Shown: positions 25,685-35,038, counted from the stretch's first letter. The stretch is DNA of 64,000 nt from Candidatus Binataceae bacterium (GCA_035308025.1 DATGHL010000047.1:64430-128429), one strand, 5' to 3'. Numbers and translations are program-made. The notes: generated by a model from the sequence alone, not told the origin.

Positions 25685-26254
25685 TTAAAAATACGCTATT
25701 TGATAGAAGTTGTTGGGAATGACTATATTCCACAACGAGGCCAACGGCGTGATTGGCGCGAACGAGTAATAAACTTCGGTCGCATATACTGTTTCGTTGG
25801 AGTTGTTCTTAAAAATATCGTCGATCGCGGAAGGCACCGTGGCGATGCTGCCGACCCCGATGCCGATTTTACTCGCCTTCGTGAGGACGCCCTGACTGAC
25901 CTGGCCGGTAATCTGGTCAGTGTTGTTGACGCGAGAGATCGCCGTGATGATGATTTCGCCGGAGGACGCGAGATTCAAAGGGGCAGAGCCCTGAACCAGC
26001 GCATTGGTTGCAGTGGACAGTGTGGTTCCGCGCGACGCCATACTCGACCCTTGGCGCGTTAGATCAGCCATAACCTGCAGGTCGTTGAGCGCGCGAGCGA
26101 AGTCCACAGTAGCCAGCACTAAAAGTAGTAAAATCGGCGCGACAATTGCCATTTCCACTGCAGCCTGGCCGGGTCTCGCTGTCGAGGGATTTTTTCTCGG
26201 GAGATTATGGATATAGGGTCTTGTCAGCATTTGTCGGATTTTTCCGGGGATCAC
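25685..26254 (-). CDS. TadE-family pseudopilin-like protein
   Basis: 189 residues from a GTG at 26254 whose last bases overlap the TGA of the preceding gene (GTGA, translational coupling); ATG at 26230 is an alternative. The pattern is TadE: basic lead, GQAAVEMAIVAPILLLLVLATVDFARALNDLQ with the conserved Glu early in the helix, then DLTRQGSSMASRG and an extracytoplasmic beta-rich tail. TadE/F proteins are minor pilins of Tad pili. It belongs to the 26802-24370 run. Confidence 0.84.
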   Translation of the reverse strand: MIPGKIRQMLTRPYIHNLPRKNPSTARPGQAAVEMAIVAPILLLLVLATVDFARALNDLQVMADLTRQGSSMASRGTTLSTATNALVQGSAPLNLASSGEIIITAISRVNNTDQITGQVSQGVLTKASKIGIGVGSIATVPSAIDDIFKNNSNETVYATEVYYSFAPITPLASLWNIVIPNNFYQIAYF

Positions 26255-26802
26255 TTGGTTTGACCCGGAGGAAAGGGTTCATTCTTGATCGTGGCGCTGG
26301 CTGTGAAAGTGTAGTTGCCGCCGCTAAACAATTGAGCGACGACGGGCGTCCACAACGCCAAACTCACGGTCACGGCGACAGTCTCGATATCTTGCGGACC
26401 GCCGGCGCTGCCGGTTCCACCGAGCGCACTTGAGATCTGGGCGGGAGGGATAACGACGCCCATCGCCTCGGCGCCGACCGCGTCCTGCTGAATCGTGTTA
26501 TTGATCGATTGAATTCGCGAATAGGGTTGTCCCGTATTTGGATCGGTGCCGGACTCGTGCGTGCCGATAGAGGCGTAGCGGGCGCCTTCCTGAACGGCTT
26601 GCTGCACATTCGCCTGAACGAAAAACATGCGGCCGAAATCCATTGCGAGACAAATTAGGAAGAACAGGACGAATGCGGCCCCGATGAACTCGACCGAACT
26701 TTGGCCGGCGGCGGCCTGCGCGCGAGGCGCGAGATGAATTAAGCCCGCACCATTTCGGCAGCGTCGTAGTTTTGAGCAGGGATCTTTCATCGACCGGGGC
26801 AT
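26251..26802 (-). CDS. TadE-family pseudopilin-like protein
   Basis: 183 residues from ATG 26802. After a basic leader the TadE segment reads GQSSVEFIGAAFVLFFLICLAMDFGRMFFVQANVQQAVQEGARYASIG, with the Glu and the ARY motif typical of the family. The remainder (YSRIQSINNTIQQDAVGAEAMG) is periplasmic. It starts 7 bp after the remnant of a sigma-54-type ATPase gene and overlaps the next TadE gene by 4 bp. Confidence 0.84.
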   Translation of the reverse strand: MPRSMKDPCSKLRRCRNGAGLIHLAPRAQAAAGQSSVEFIGAAFVLFFLICLAMDFGRMFFVQANVQQAVQEGARYASIGTHESGTDPNTGQPYSRIQSINNTIQQDAVGAEAMGVVIPPAQISSALGGTGSAGGPQDIETVAVTVSLALWTPVVAQLFSGGNYTFTASATIKNEPFPPGQTK

Positions 26803-26808
26803 GAGTGA

Positions 26809-26987
26809 CTACCCCAGTGTGACGCGACTCGCGGAGCGTCCGGCGGCCGCGACCAGGCGCAGATGGGCGCGCGGCTTATCCCGCGCTGATATTCGAGTAG
26901 GCGGCGCCTTGGCGGCAGCGGAAAGTACGGGAACCGCACCAGCCAGCAGGCTCGAGACTCGCGCGGCGCTGATGACCCGCGCGCCAT
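26809..26987 (-). pseudogene. 3' remnant of a duplicated sigma-54-type ATPase gene
   Basis: 179 bp that repeat 29233-29411, the 3' end of the ATPase gene, base for base in length with about 10-15 percent changes. The frame is still open: RVISAARVSSLLAGAVPVL, then SAAAKAPPTRISARDKPRAH, ending in TAG at 26809-26811 (intact gene: RIISAARVSSLLAGAVSVL and ARDKPRARLRLVASDG). The rest of the copy is gone. Its place directly before a TadE gene mirrors the intact ATPase gene directly before the TadG-like gene. Confidence 0.85.
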
Positions 26988-27057
26988 AGCGATTTCGGCT
27001 TAGCCGTTCGTGCCAATCCGGCGATCACGAAATCGATGCCCTCATATAGCGCTTTCA

Positions 27058-27097
27058 CCCCGTTACGGGCAAACGCGGGCACTTGCCCGTAAAGGGG
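27058..27097 (-). terminator. 15-bp hairpin after the upstream tad module
   Basis: CCCCGTTACGGGCAA and TTGCCCGTAAAGGGG pair over 15 bp with one mismatch and a 10-nt loop, 5 bp after the stop codon at 27103. No T-run follows on the minus strand, so termination may be partial. Confidence 0.5.
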
Positions 27098-27102
27098 CTC
27101 AG

Positions 27103-27528
27103 CTACTGCGAGACAATCATCTGCGCGGTGCTCGTGAAAGTCAGGCTAATCGATGAGATGAAGGGAATCGCTAGCGTGTAGGGATAGGAGACCACCACTT
27201 TGGCGTCGTTGTGGGTGGACTCGGTGGGATCGGCGACATAGCTCGCCGTGACCGTAACGCTGGCTGGGGTAAGGCTCGGCGCCGCCGCAGCCGCCACCGC
27301 CTGAATCTGCGCGGTCGTCGCCGGATTAGGACTGGTTGGACTGTGGACCGCAGCATAGCGGACGCCCTCGCTGGCGGCCTCGGCCACGGAGTTGTAGGCG
27401 AAGGTCGCGAGGGCATATTGCATGACGGCGAACATCAGAAGCAGAAAACTCGTCGCCAGCATCGCGAACTCGGTCATCGACTGGCCTGCCGAAATTCGCC
27501 GACGGCGGCGCGCGCCACGCGATCTCAT
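27103..27528 (-). CDS. TadE-family pseudopilin-like protein
   Basis: 141 residues. TadE pattern: RRRRRISAGQSMTEFAMLATSFLLLMFAVMQYALATFAYNSVAEAASEGVRYAAVH. Its ATG overlaps the stop of the preceding TadE gene (ATGA), so the two are translationally coupled. The C-terminal half is a short extracytoplasmic beta-rich region. Last gene of the first tad module; a hairpin follows. Confidence 0.84.
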   Translation of the reverse strand: MRSRGARRRRRISAGQSMTEFAMLATSFLLLMFAVMQYALATFAYNSVAEAASEGVRYAAVHSPTSPNPATTAQIQAVAAAAAPSLTPASVTVTASYVADPTESTHNDAKVVVSYPYTLAIPFISSISLTFTSTAQMIVSQ

Positions 27529-27980
27529 TGCTGCACCGCCATGATCGCCGTTGCGCTCAGCGGGACCGACGCCGGCATCCCCGGATATTGGGTGATGGTT
27601 GTGTAGGTAGCCGAGGCCTTTACCGTGACGTAGGTCGCCGAGGTATCATTGGCGCAGTTGTAGCCGCTGCCGCAGGCGGCAACCGTCGACGATGCCGCGC
27701 AGGTGCATTGGCTCGTAGTGACGGCAAGACCGCTGATCGACGAGCCGGCCGTCGTCACCGCGTTCTTGATCCCGGTGCTATCGGCCGCGGTAATTACGGT
27801 CTGCGAGCCGTACTGCGCACCCGCCCGCGCCGCCTGATTGAGATCGATGTTCGTGAAGAACAGCCGTGAGAAGTCACCGCCCACAACCAGCAGCAGAATC
27901 AGCACCGGCGCGGCCAGCGCGAGTTCGACCGTGCTCTGACCGCGACGCGGCCGTCGGCACAGCTTATTCGAAGAGAGCAT
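27525..27980 (-). CDS. TadE-family pseudopilin-like protein
   Basis: 151 residues from ATG 27980, which overlaps the end of the TadG-like gene by 17 bp; the frame is open further upstream only as a shadow. TadE helix: RRGQSTVELALAAPVLILLLVVGGDFSRLFFTNIDLNQAARAGAQYGS. The mature part has four Cys in SQCTCAASSTVAACGSGYNCAND, unusual among the neighbours and suggesting disulfides in the periplasm. Confidence 0.84.
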   Translation of the reverse strand: MLSSNKLCRRPRRGQSTVELALAAPVLILLLVVGGDFSRLFFTNIDLNQAARAGAQYGSQTVITAADSTGIKNAVTTAGSSISGLAVTTSQCTCAASSTVAACGSGYNCANDTSATYVTVKASATYTTITQYPGMPASVPLSATAIMAVQQ

Positions 27981-29226
27981 TCGATTTAATCGGCGAGCCA
28001 CCCGCCAATGAACTGTAGTTGGTTCCAAGCGTGGTACTGGTGCTGCCGCTGATAGCGACGTCGTAGGCCGCGAGAATCGTGTAGCCTGAGGCGCTGCTGT
28101 TGCCGCTGTAGGTGACCGCGGTGGTCGGAAAATAAAGGGTGCCGTCAAAGGACGAAGAGCTGTTGCCGGTGATCGTGCTCGCGCTCGAGCCAACGGGCAC
28201 CGTGCGGTCCTGATAGAAGAGGATGCCCGCCAGAGGACCCGAGGTCGGGGCGCTGAAATTCGACGTCGCGTTGCCCGATAGACTGATCCCATTGTACGGA
28301 TAGGTCGAGTTCCCGGTCAGATAAAAAGTTACCCCTGTGCCAGAGAGCGTACTCGAACCGGTGACGCTAAGGCCGCCGCCCAGCAGGACGTAGGTCCCGC
28401 TGTTGAAAGTCACGGTTGGGCCGCCTCTGATCGAGATGCCGTTGCAGTAGACGCCCGGCGAGAGCGGTGGGGGGCTTGTGCTTCCGCTAACTCTATAATT
28501 GGTCTGCGTACAACCGCCGACCGCAGGCGGTGACAGACCAGCAAGCGGATCGGGCGCCGGCGCGACCCCGGTAACCGGCGTCGGCGTAATTTGGCCCGAT
28601 CCGGTCAGGGTATAGTTGCCGGCGACGCCTACGCTCCCCGCCCTGATGGCGCCACTGCCGATCAGCGTCAGGGCTGAAGAACTGCTCGAATCGACCAGGA
28701 TCCCGCAGCTACTGGTCACCAGGGGAGCGCCGGTCACGGCGAACGCGCCCGAACCCGAAGGATCGAGGGCGTAAACACAAGCAGGACTATTAATCGCGCC
28801 GCCGACCGCCCGCGCGCTCACGTTAACCGTATTGTAGCCAAGCACCTTCATAAAATAAGTCGGCGCTGCCTGTTGCACGATGGTCTCGACATAACCTGAA
28901 TTGCCCGCGTACGCGCCGCTCAGCGGCGGATTGTTCACCGTAACCGTGACCCCTTTGGCGCCGTTGGTGAAGCCGTCGAGCGTGGCGACCGCCGCGGCCG
29001 CCGTCGTGACGCTCGCCCCTTCGGCCAACGCCCGTGAGGCTGCGACCGCCGCGCCGTCGGCGGCGGTCTGGGCTTGCCGGCGCGTCGTCCACAGCATCCC
29101 GACGTCGGTAGTCAGCGCCGCCAGTCCCATCAGCGCGACCATCGCGATCGCTGCGAGCACGGCGACCTGACCGCGCCGCAGCAGTGCGGCTCGGTGCAAC
29201 AAAATTGTTCCTTTGGTGCAAGGCAT
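27964..29226 (-). CDS. TadG-like protein with long repetitive extracytoplasmic domain
   Basis: 420 residues. N-terminus RRGQVAVLAAIAMVALMGLAALTTDVGMLWTTRRQAQTAADGAAVAASRAL is the putative Tad/Flp (TadG) domain. From about residue 150 the protein is Ser/Thr/Gly-rich with short repeating strands (VTGAPLVTSSCGILVDSSSSS, YNGISLSGNATSNFSAP, ASTITGNSSSSFDGTLYF), like right-handed beta-helix or autotransporter-like surface domains. It lacks the VWA domain of its counterpart at 24370. It follows the ATPase gene by 6 bp, so they form one operon. Confidence 0.83.
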   Translation of the reverse strand: MPCTKGTILLHRAALLRRGQVAVLAAIAMVALMGLAALTTDVGMLWTTRRQAQTAADGAAVAASRALAEGASVTTAAAAVATLDGFTNGAKGVTVTVNNPPLSGAYAGNSGYVETIVQQAAPTYFMKVLGYNTVNVSARAVGGAINSPACVYALDPSGSGAFAVTGAPLVTSSCGILVDSSSSSALTLIGSGAIRAGSVGVAGNYTLTGSGQITPTPVTGVAPAPDPLAGLSPPAVGGCTQTNYRVSGSTSPPPLSPGVYCNGISIRGGPTVTFNSGTYVLLGGGLSVTGSSTLSGTGVTFYLTGNSTYPYNGISLSGNATSNFSAPTSGPLAGILFYQDRTVPVGSSASTITGNSSSSFDGTLYFPTTAVTYSGNSSASGYTILAAYDVAISGSTSTTLGTNYSSLAGGSPIKSNALFE

Positions 29227-29232
29227 AAATAC

Positions 29233-30309
29233 TCAAACTCCCGTTGCGCGCCCCATCGAGCGGCCGTCGGACGCCACCAACCGCAGACGGGCGCGCGGCT
29301 TATCCCGCGCTGATATTCGAGTAGGCGGCGCCTTGGCGGCGGCGGCAAGTACGGAAACCGCACCAGCAAGCAGGCTCGAGACTCGCGCGGCGCTGATGAT
29401 CCGCGCGCCATCCCCGGACTCATAAATCTCCAGCCGCGTCGTCAGGTTCTCCAGCTCGCGAACATTGCCGCCAAAGCGATGGGCGCGCAGGGCGGCGAGC
29501 GCGCCATCATCGAATTCGAGCAAGGGATTGGCATTGCGCAAAAAGTGGCGCGCGAGCGTCGTGAGGTCCGCGCGCCGACGATGGATCGGCGGCAGTTTCA
29601 GCGTCGCCCCAAAACGGCCGGCAAGTTCGGACGAGAAGACGCCGCGCTCGACGGCCTGCGCGATTGCGATCTTCGAGGTCGCGAAGTAACGCACCGCCCG
29701 CCGCCGTCCGCCGATCGCGCCCGCCAGCGCTAGTTGATCCGCCAGGCGTAGTTCATCGAGGCGATCGAGCAGCACCACGCGCTCCGCGGCTTCGCCTCCC
29801 GCGCTGCGCTGATGAGCAAGCGTCGCGAGCTCGCGCGCGACCTCCGAGGGCACGGCACAGTCGACGCGTGCGAGCTCGCCGCATCCGTGACACGCGCGAT
29901 GGAGCAATTCCGCCAGCGAGCGTTTGCCGGCCCCGGTCTCCCCCTCGATCAGGACGTTGACCGTGCTGGGCGCGAGCGCGACCGCCTTGCGAATCGTCGC
30001 AAAGCTTTCCTCGCTGGCGGTCAGAAAAGGTTCGTGCAGATTCAGGGCGCGGGAGAGCAAAAAAGCCGAGGCGACGTATGCATTATCGCAGACGAAGCCA
30101 TGGTCGGTGGTCGTCGCGGCGGCGCCGGTGCGCAGGCTCAGCGACCATCCGCCGCGCGCGCGGCGGGCAAACGCCGCGACGAAATCCGCGTCGAGACCGC
30201 CCGCGCCAAACGGATTGAGGTTGACCATCGGCAGGAACCAGACCAGTTCGCGCGGCACTTCGCCGCGCAACGCGACACGGGCGAACGGCGTCGATTTGGA
30301 ATTAATCAA
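29233..30309 (-). CDS. Degenerate sigma-54-type AAA+ ATPase in tad cluster
   Basis: 358 residues from a TTG at 30309 (an internal ATG would give residue 28). Residues ~95-305 are an NtrC-like AAA+ domain: Walker A GETGAGKR at 123-130, Walker B VVLLDRLDEL near 178-187, sensor-like RYFATSK, and FGGNVRELENL. The GAFTGA loop that contacts sigma-54 is absent; the region between the Walker motifs is shortened (VDCAVPSEVARELATLA). There is no receiver domain at the N-terminus and no recognisable HTH at the C-terminus. It may therefore be a non-transcriptional ATPase or a regulator working with a partner. It heads the tad operon; a 179-bp copy of its 3' end lies at 26809. Confidence 0.78.
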   Translation of the reverse strand: MINSKSTPFARVALRGEVPRELVWFLPMVNLNPFGAGGLDADFVAAFARRARGGWSLSLRTGAAATTTDHGFVCDNAYVASAFLLSRALNLHEPFLTASEESFATIRKAVALAPSTVNVLIEGETGAGKRSLAELLHRACHGCGELARVDCAVPSEVARELATLAHQRSAGGEAAERVVLLDRLDELRLADQLALAGAIGGRRRAVRYFATSKIAIAQAVERGVFSSELAGRFGATLKLPPIHRRRADLTTLARHFLRNANPLLEFDDGALAALRAHRFGGNVRELENLTTRLEIYESGDGARIISAARVSSLLAGAVSVLAAAAKAPPTRISARDKPRARLRLVASDGRSMGRATGV

Positions 30310-30590
30310 GGGCCTGCAATCTCCGTTCTCATCGGGAGTAAGTGCAAGCCGGGGACCAACCTGAGTTGCAGGGGTTGAACGGTGATATTAGCGAAAATGG
30401 GACATCGCAGGCCGGTCCACGACAACGCTAACGGAACAATGCCCGTCCCAGATGCAAGTCACGCCGTCGCGGCCGTTCGGGTGCGGGGATTTTTCTTATG
30501 CGCAAGCCTGATAGACTCGATCGATGAAACGGCGTGCGTGCGCCGCGCTCTGTCGTACTGCTCGTGTGACTCGTAAGAAGGCCGGTCGTT

Positions 30591-31700
30591 GTGCAATCTC
30601 GCCTCGGAACGCTCTGCGTATTTGCCTTGGCCGCCGCTCTGATCCCGACCGGATGCGCTAAGCGCGATGACGCCCGCATGGCGCGGATGCCCGCGGTCGC
30701 GGTCCTCGCCGCCAAGGCCACGCGCCGAACCGTGCCCAATCAACTGGACGAAATCGGCCGGGTCGAAGCCTTCGCCATGATCGGCGTCAAATCACGCGTT
30801 GAGGGCAATCTGGTCGCGATCCACTTTAAGGAAGGTGACCTCGTCGCGCCGGGTCAGCTACTGTTCAGCCTCGACCCGCGGCCGGGGCGCGCCGCATTGG
30901 ACCAGGCCGCGGCTAATCTGGCTAAGGATGAGGCGCAAGCGCGACTGGCGGTCACTGACGAGCAGCGCTATGCCTACCTGCTGAAGGAGGGCGTCGGCTC
31001 AGTTGAGCAATACGATCAGGCGCACGCCACCGCCGGTGAGATGAACGCCAGCATCGCGGCCGATCGCGCGGCCATCGAAACCGCGCAGCTCAATCTGCGA
31101 TATGCTGAGATTCGCTCGCCGATCGACGGCTATACCGGCAATCTCCAGTCTCATATCGGCGACTTGATCAAGCCTGACACCGATAATCCCTTGGTTACCA
31201 TCACAAAGGTTCAGCCGATTTACGTCGATTTTTCGATCGCCGAGCATGAGCTGCCCGCGGTGCGGGTCGCGATGGCCGCGCGTCAGCTCGAAGTCGATGC
31301 GGCGCTTCCCAACTCGGCACAGGCGACGGAACATGGCGTCCTGAGTTTCGTCAACAACACGGTTGATACAACGACTGGCACAATCCTGCTCAAGGGGCTG
31401 TTCCAGAATGAAAACCGGCGACTGTGGCCAGGGACTTTCGTCAACGTCAGCCTCACGCTTAACCAGATTCCCGATGCGATCGTAATTCCCTCCACGGCGC
31501 TCCAGACCAGTCAACAGGGCACCTTTGTTTTTGTTGTCGGCAAAGATATGAAGGTGCAGATGCGACCGGTGGTGACGGGCGCTAAAATCGACGACGACAC
31601 CGTAATCCAACGCGGCCTCGAGGCCGGAGAGACCGTGGTTACTGACGGGCAGTTGAGCCTCGTCCCTGGCGCCGCGGTAACGCTCAAGCAGGCGCTGTGA
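30591..31700 (+). CDS. RND efflux periplasmic adaptor (MdtA/AcrA type)
   Basis: 369 residues from GTG 30591. Lipoprotein signal FALAAALIPTGC with Cys22. Then the adaptor order: beta-barrel/lipoyl half (GRVEAFAMIGVKSRVEGNLVAIHFKEGDLVAPGQLLFSLDPR), coiled-coil hairpin (~95-155), second lipoyl half (NLRYAEIRSPIDGYTGN), beta-barrel and membrane-proximal domain (TTTGTILLKGLFQN, WPGTFVNVSL). It links the inner-membrane pump to an outer-membrane channel. The permease gene starts 16 bp downstream, so they form one operon; the channel gene is not adjacent but a TolC-type gene lies at 57309. Confidence 0.93.
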   Translation: MQSRLGTLCVFALAAALIPTGCAKRDDARMARMPAVAVLAAKATRRTVPNQLDEIGRVEAFAMIGVKSRVEGNLVAIHFKEGDLVAPGQLLFSLDPRPGRAALDQAAANLAKDEAQARLAVTDEQRYAYLLKEGVGSVEQYDQAHATAGEMNASIAADRAAIETAQLNLRYAEIRSPIDGYTGNLQSHIGDLIKPDTDNPLVTITKVQPIYVDFSIAEHELPAVRVAMAARQLEVDAALPNSAQATEHGVLSFVNNTVDTTTGTILLKGLFQNENRRLWPGTFVNVSLTLNQIPDAIVIPSTALQTSQQGTFVFVVGKDMKVQMRPVVTGAKIDDDTVIQRGLEAGETVVTDGQLSLVPGAAVTLKQAL

Positions 31701-31716
31701 GGGCTCCGGCCATCCG

Positions 31717-34700
31717 ATGAATCTCGCGGGAATCTTTATCCGACGGCCAGTGATGACCACCTTGGTCTCGCTGGCGATTATCATCTTTGGAATCGCCGCC
31801 TACCGCTTCCTGCCGGTCAGCGATCTTCCCAACGTCGATTTCCCCACCATTCTGGTCAGCGTGAGCCTGCCCGGCGCCAGTCCGGAGACGATGGCTTCTT
31901 CGATCGCGACTCCGCTGGAACGTCAGTTCTCGACCATCGCCGGACTCGCGCAGATGAGTTCGTCGAGCACGATGGGCGGAACCAATATCACGCTGCAATT
32001 CGATCTTACCCGCGACCTCGACGCCGCCGCGCAGGACGTGCAGTCAAAGATTACCGCGGCGCAGGCGCTGTTACCGCCAGGGATGCCGAGCCCGCCCTCC
32101 TATCAGAAGGTCAATCCGGCCGACAAGGCGATCCTGTATATCGGCTTGAGCTCCCCCACCCTGCCGCTGTCGAGCGTGGACGAATACGCCGAAACCACGC
32201 TCGGCGAGCGTATCTCGATGATCAGCGGGGTCGCGCAGGTCCAAGTCTATGGTTCGCAGAAATACGCTGTCCGCGTACAGCTCAATCCGCTCGCGATGGC
32301 GTCGCGCGGGGTCGGCATCAACGACGTCGTCAGCGCGATTCAAAGCGCCAATGTCGAGCTGCCGGTCGGTACGCTCTACGGCAGCAATGAAGCGTTCACC
32401 GTCCAGGCCAACGGCCAGCTCACCGACGCCGCCGCCTATAACCCGCTGATCGTCGCCTATCGCAACGGGATGCCGGTGCGACTTGACCAGGTCGGTCGCG
32501 CCCTCGACAGCGTGCAGGTCGACAAGGTCGCCGGCTGGGTCAAGGGTCAGCGCGCGATCGTGCTCGCGGTCCAGCGCCAGCCCGGCACCAACACCGTCGA
32601 GGTGGTCGATAACATCAAGCGGCTGCTGCCGGTCATCCGCGCCGAGATTCCGGCCGCGATCACGATGACCATCCTCTATGATCGCTCGCAATCGATCCGC
32701 GCCTCGGTTGATGACGTCGAGTTCACACTGCTGCTGACTGTCTTCCTGGTCGTGATGGTCATCTTCATCTTCCTGCGCAACCTCTCCGCCACGATCATCC
32801 CCAGCCTGGCCCTGCCGATGGCGATCATCGGCACCTTCGCCGTGATGTGGGCGCTCGACTACAGCCTCGACAATCTCTCGTTGCTGGCTATCACACTGTC
32901 GGTCGGCTTCGTCGTCGATGACGCGATCGTGATGCTCGAGAATATCGTGCGCCATATGGAGATGGGCAAGGGCGTGATCGAGGCGGCGCTCGACGGCTCG
33001 GGCGAGATTGCCTTCACCATCCTCTCGATGACGTTGTCGCTCGCCGCGGTATTTATACCGGTACTCTTTCTCGGCGGCATCATCGGCCGTCTGCTGCACG
33101 AATTCGCCGTGACGATCGCGGCGGCCATCCTGGTCTCCGGTTTCGTCTCGCTGACCTTGACGCCGATGCTCTGCAGCCGCTTTCTGCGCCTGCCGTCACG
33201 CGAAGGACATGGCTACCTCTACAACCTCACCGAGCGCGGCTTCGACCGGCTGCTGCAGGGTTATCGCGGCAGCCTCGGCTGGGTGATGCGGCATCGGCGC
33301 TTCACGATGCTCGTGCTGTTGCTCACGGTTGCCGGCACCGTTTGGGGCTTCTATGTGATTCCCAAGGGTTTCCTGCCGTCGGAGGATTCAAGCCAGATTC
33401 TGATGTTCACGCGCGCCACTGAAGGCATCTCCTACGACGCCATGGTCACGCATCAGGAGGTGCTCAATGCGATGGTCGCGCGCGACCCCAATGTCCTGAC
33501 ATTTTTCTCGAACGTCGGCTCCTCGGGGCCTAGCGGCACGCTCAATTCCGGCATCATCTTCGCCCATCTGGTGCCGCCGTCGCAGCGTAAACTGACCGCC
33601 GATCAGATCGTCGGCGAATGGATGGGCAAGTTCAATTCGATTCCCGGCCTGATGGTGTTCGCACAGAATCCGCCGCCGATTCAGATTGGCGGCCGCTTCA
33701 CCGAAAACCAGTATCAGTTGACCCTCGGCGGCACCAATACTCAGGAGCTTTACAAGTACGCCGACCTGCTCCTGAACCGCTTGCGCGGGTTGGCGGATCT
33801 GCGCGGCGTCACCAGCGATCTGGAAATCAAGAGCCCGCAGGCTTATGTCGATATTGATCGCGACAAGGCCGCCTCGCTGGGACTCTCGGCGCAGGCGATC
33901 GAGCAGGCGCTGTCGCTGGCCTATGGCTCGTCACAGATCTCGACGATCTACACGCCGAGTGACGAATACTGGGTGATAGCGGAGCTCGAACCGCAATATC
34001 AGGCCGATCCGTCGGCCTTGAACCTGCTCTACGTGCGCTCGTCGACCAACCAGCTCGTGCCGCTCAATACGGTCGCGAAAATTACGCGCACGCTCGGTCC
34101 GCTCTCGGTCAATCATTCCGGCCAGTTGCCGTCAGTCACGATCTCGTTCGATATCGCGCCGGGCGTTTCACTCGGCAAGGCCTTGGGCGAGGTCCGCGTG
34201 GCGGCCGGCAACCTGCTACCGGCGACGATCACGTACGATTTTTCCGGCACCGCGCAGGCGTTTCAAAACTCGCTCGGAAATCTCGGGGCACTGCTGATCA
34301 TGGCGATCCTGGTGATCTATCTGGTGCTCGGCGTGCTCTATGAAAGCTTCATCCATCCGCTGACGATTCTTTCGGGATTGCCGGCGGCCGGCTTCGGCGC
34401 GCTGCTCAGCCTGATGCTCTTCGGCCTCGAACTCGATCTGCTCGCCTTTGTCGGCATCATCATGCTGGTCGGGCTGGTTAAGAAGAATGCGATTATGATG
34501 ATCGATTTCGCGCTGGATGCGGAGCGGACCGAGGGCATCAGCGCCGCGGATGCGATTTTCGAGGGCTGCATGGTGCGCTTTCGTCCCATCATGATGACCA
34601 CGATGGCCGCCTTCATGGGCACCCTGCCGATCGCGATCGGAGTCGGTGCCGGGGCCGATGAGCGCCGCGCTCTCGGCATCGCCGTGGTCGGCGGCCTGGT

Positions 34701-34869
34701 CTTCTCGCAACTGCTTACGCTCTACATTACGCCGGTCGTCTATACCTATATGGATCGCCTGCAGAATTGGCTGCGCGCCAGCCCGCGCACGCCGGCGCGG
34801 GTCGTTGAACCGCCGCCCACGACGGCGCCCGCCGAGCCGCCCCGCCGTCGCGCCGCATCTTCCCGTTAG
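31717..34869 (+). CDS. RND multidrug efflux permease (HAE1, MdtB/MdtC-like)
   Basis: 1050 residues, the standard HAE1 length, with 12 predicted transmembrane helices and two large periplasmic loops. N-terminus MNLAGIFIRRPVMTTLVSLAIIIFG is the typical TM1. TM4 carries the proton-relay pair Asp401-Asp402 (FVVDDAIVMLENI), TM10 the matching Lys region (LVGLVKKNAIMMIDFALD). It exports amphiphilic compounds using the proton gradient. The C-terminal tail is proline/arginine-rich and may vary. No regulator gene is adjacent. Confidence 0.95.
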   Translation: MNLAGIFIRRPVMTTLVSLAIIIFGIAAYRFLPVSDLPNVDFPTILVSVSLPGASPETMASSIATPLERQFSTIAGLAQMSSSSTMGGTNITLQFDLTRDLDAAAQDVQSKITAAQALLPPGMPSPPSYQKVNPADKAILYIGLSSPTLPLSSVDEYAETTLGERISMISGVAQVQVYGSQKYAVRVQLNPLAMASRGVGINDVVSAIQSANVELPVGTLYGSNEAFTVQANGQLTDAAAYNPLIVAYRNGMPVRLDQVGRALDSVQVDKVAGWVKGQRAIVLAVQRQPGTNTVEVVDNIKRLLPVIRAEIPAAITMTILYDRSQSIRASVDDVEFTLLLTVFLVVMVIFIFLRNLSATIIPSLALPMAIIGTFAVMWALDYSLDNLSLLAITLSVGFVVDDAIVMLENIVRHMEMGKGVIEAALDGSGEIAFTILSMTLSLAAVFIPVLFLGGIIGRLLHEFAVTIAAAILVSGFVSLTLTPMLCSRFLRLPSREGHGYLYNLTERGFDRLLQGYRGSLGWVMRHRRFTMLVLLLTVAGTVWGFYVIPKGFLPSEDSSQILMFTRATEGISYDAMVTHQEVLNAMVARDPNVLTFFSNVGSSGPSGTLNSGIIFAHLVPPSQRKLTADQIVGEWMGKFNSIPGLMVFAQNPPPIQIGGRFTENQYQLTLGGTNTQELYKYADLLLNRLRGLADLRGVTSDLEIKSPQAYVDIDRDKAASLGLSAQAIEQALSLAYGSSQISTIYTPSDEYWVIAELEPQYQADPSALNLLYVRSSTNQLVPLNTVAKITRTLGPLSVNHSGQLPSVTISFDIAPGVSLGKALGEVRVAAGNLLPATITYDFSGTAQAFQNSLGNLGALLIMAILVIYLVLGVLYESFIHPLTILSGLPAAGFGALLSLMLFGLELDLLAFVGIIMLVGLVKKNAIMMIDFALDAERTEGISAADAIFEGCMVRFRPIMMTTMAAFMGTLPIAIGVGAGADERRALGIAVVGGLVFSQLLTLYITPVVYTYMDRLQNWLRASPRTPARVVEPPPTTAPAEPPRRRAASSR

Positions 34870-34976
34870 GGAACTCTGCGCAAGTGGGTCTCAGTTGAAT
34901 ATGCAGATTCTTGCCTCCTCGACTATGGACTCGCCCAGAACTGACGTTCTGCCTTGTTTAACACCGCGCCCTCTAA

Positions 34977-35038
34977 TGTCATCCTGAGCGAAGGCGGCTG
35001 CCGCCGGAGTCGAAGGACCCCGGATTCACTCAGCAGAC
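34977..35038 (+). repeat. Dispersed intergenic repeat, copy 1
   Basis: TGTCATCCTGAGCG followed by a GGCGGC-T-GCCGCC palindrome, then GTCGAAGGACCCC and GGATTCA. A second copy, in the opposite orientation and without the palindromic insert, is at 39846-39883. Both are intergenic. Confidence 0.6.

Noticed and set aside
32071..33099. Open frame opposite the RND permease
   Set aside because: His/Arg/Asp-rich composition typical of antisense translation; the permease is certain.
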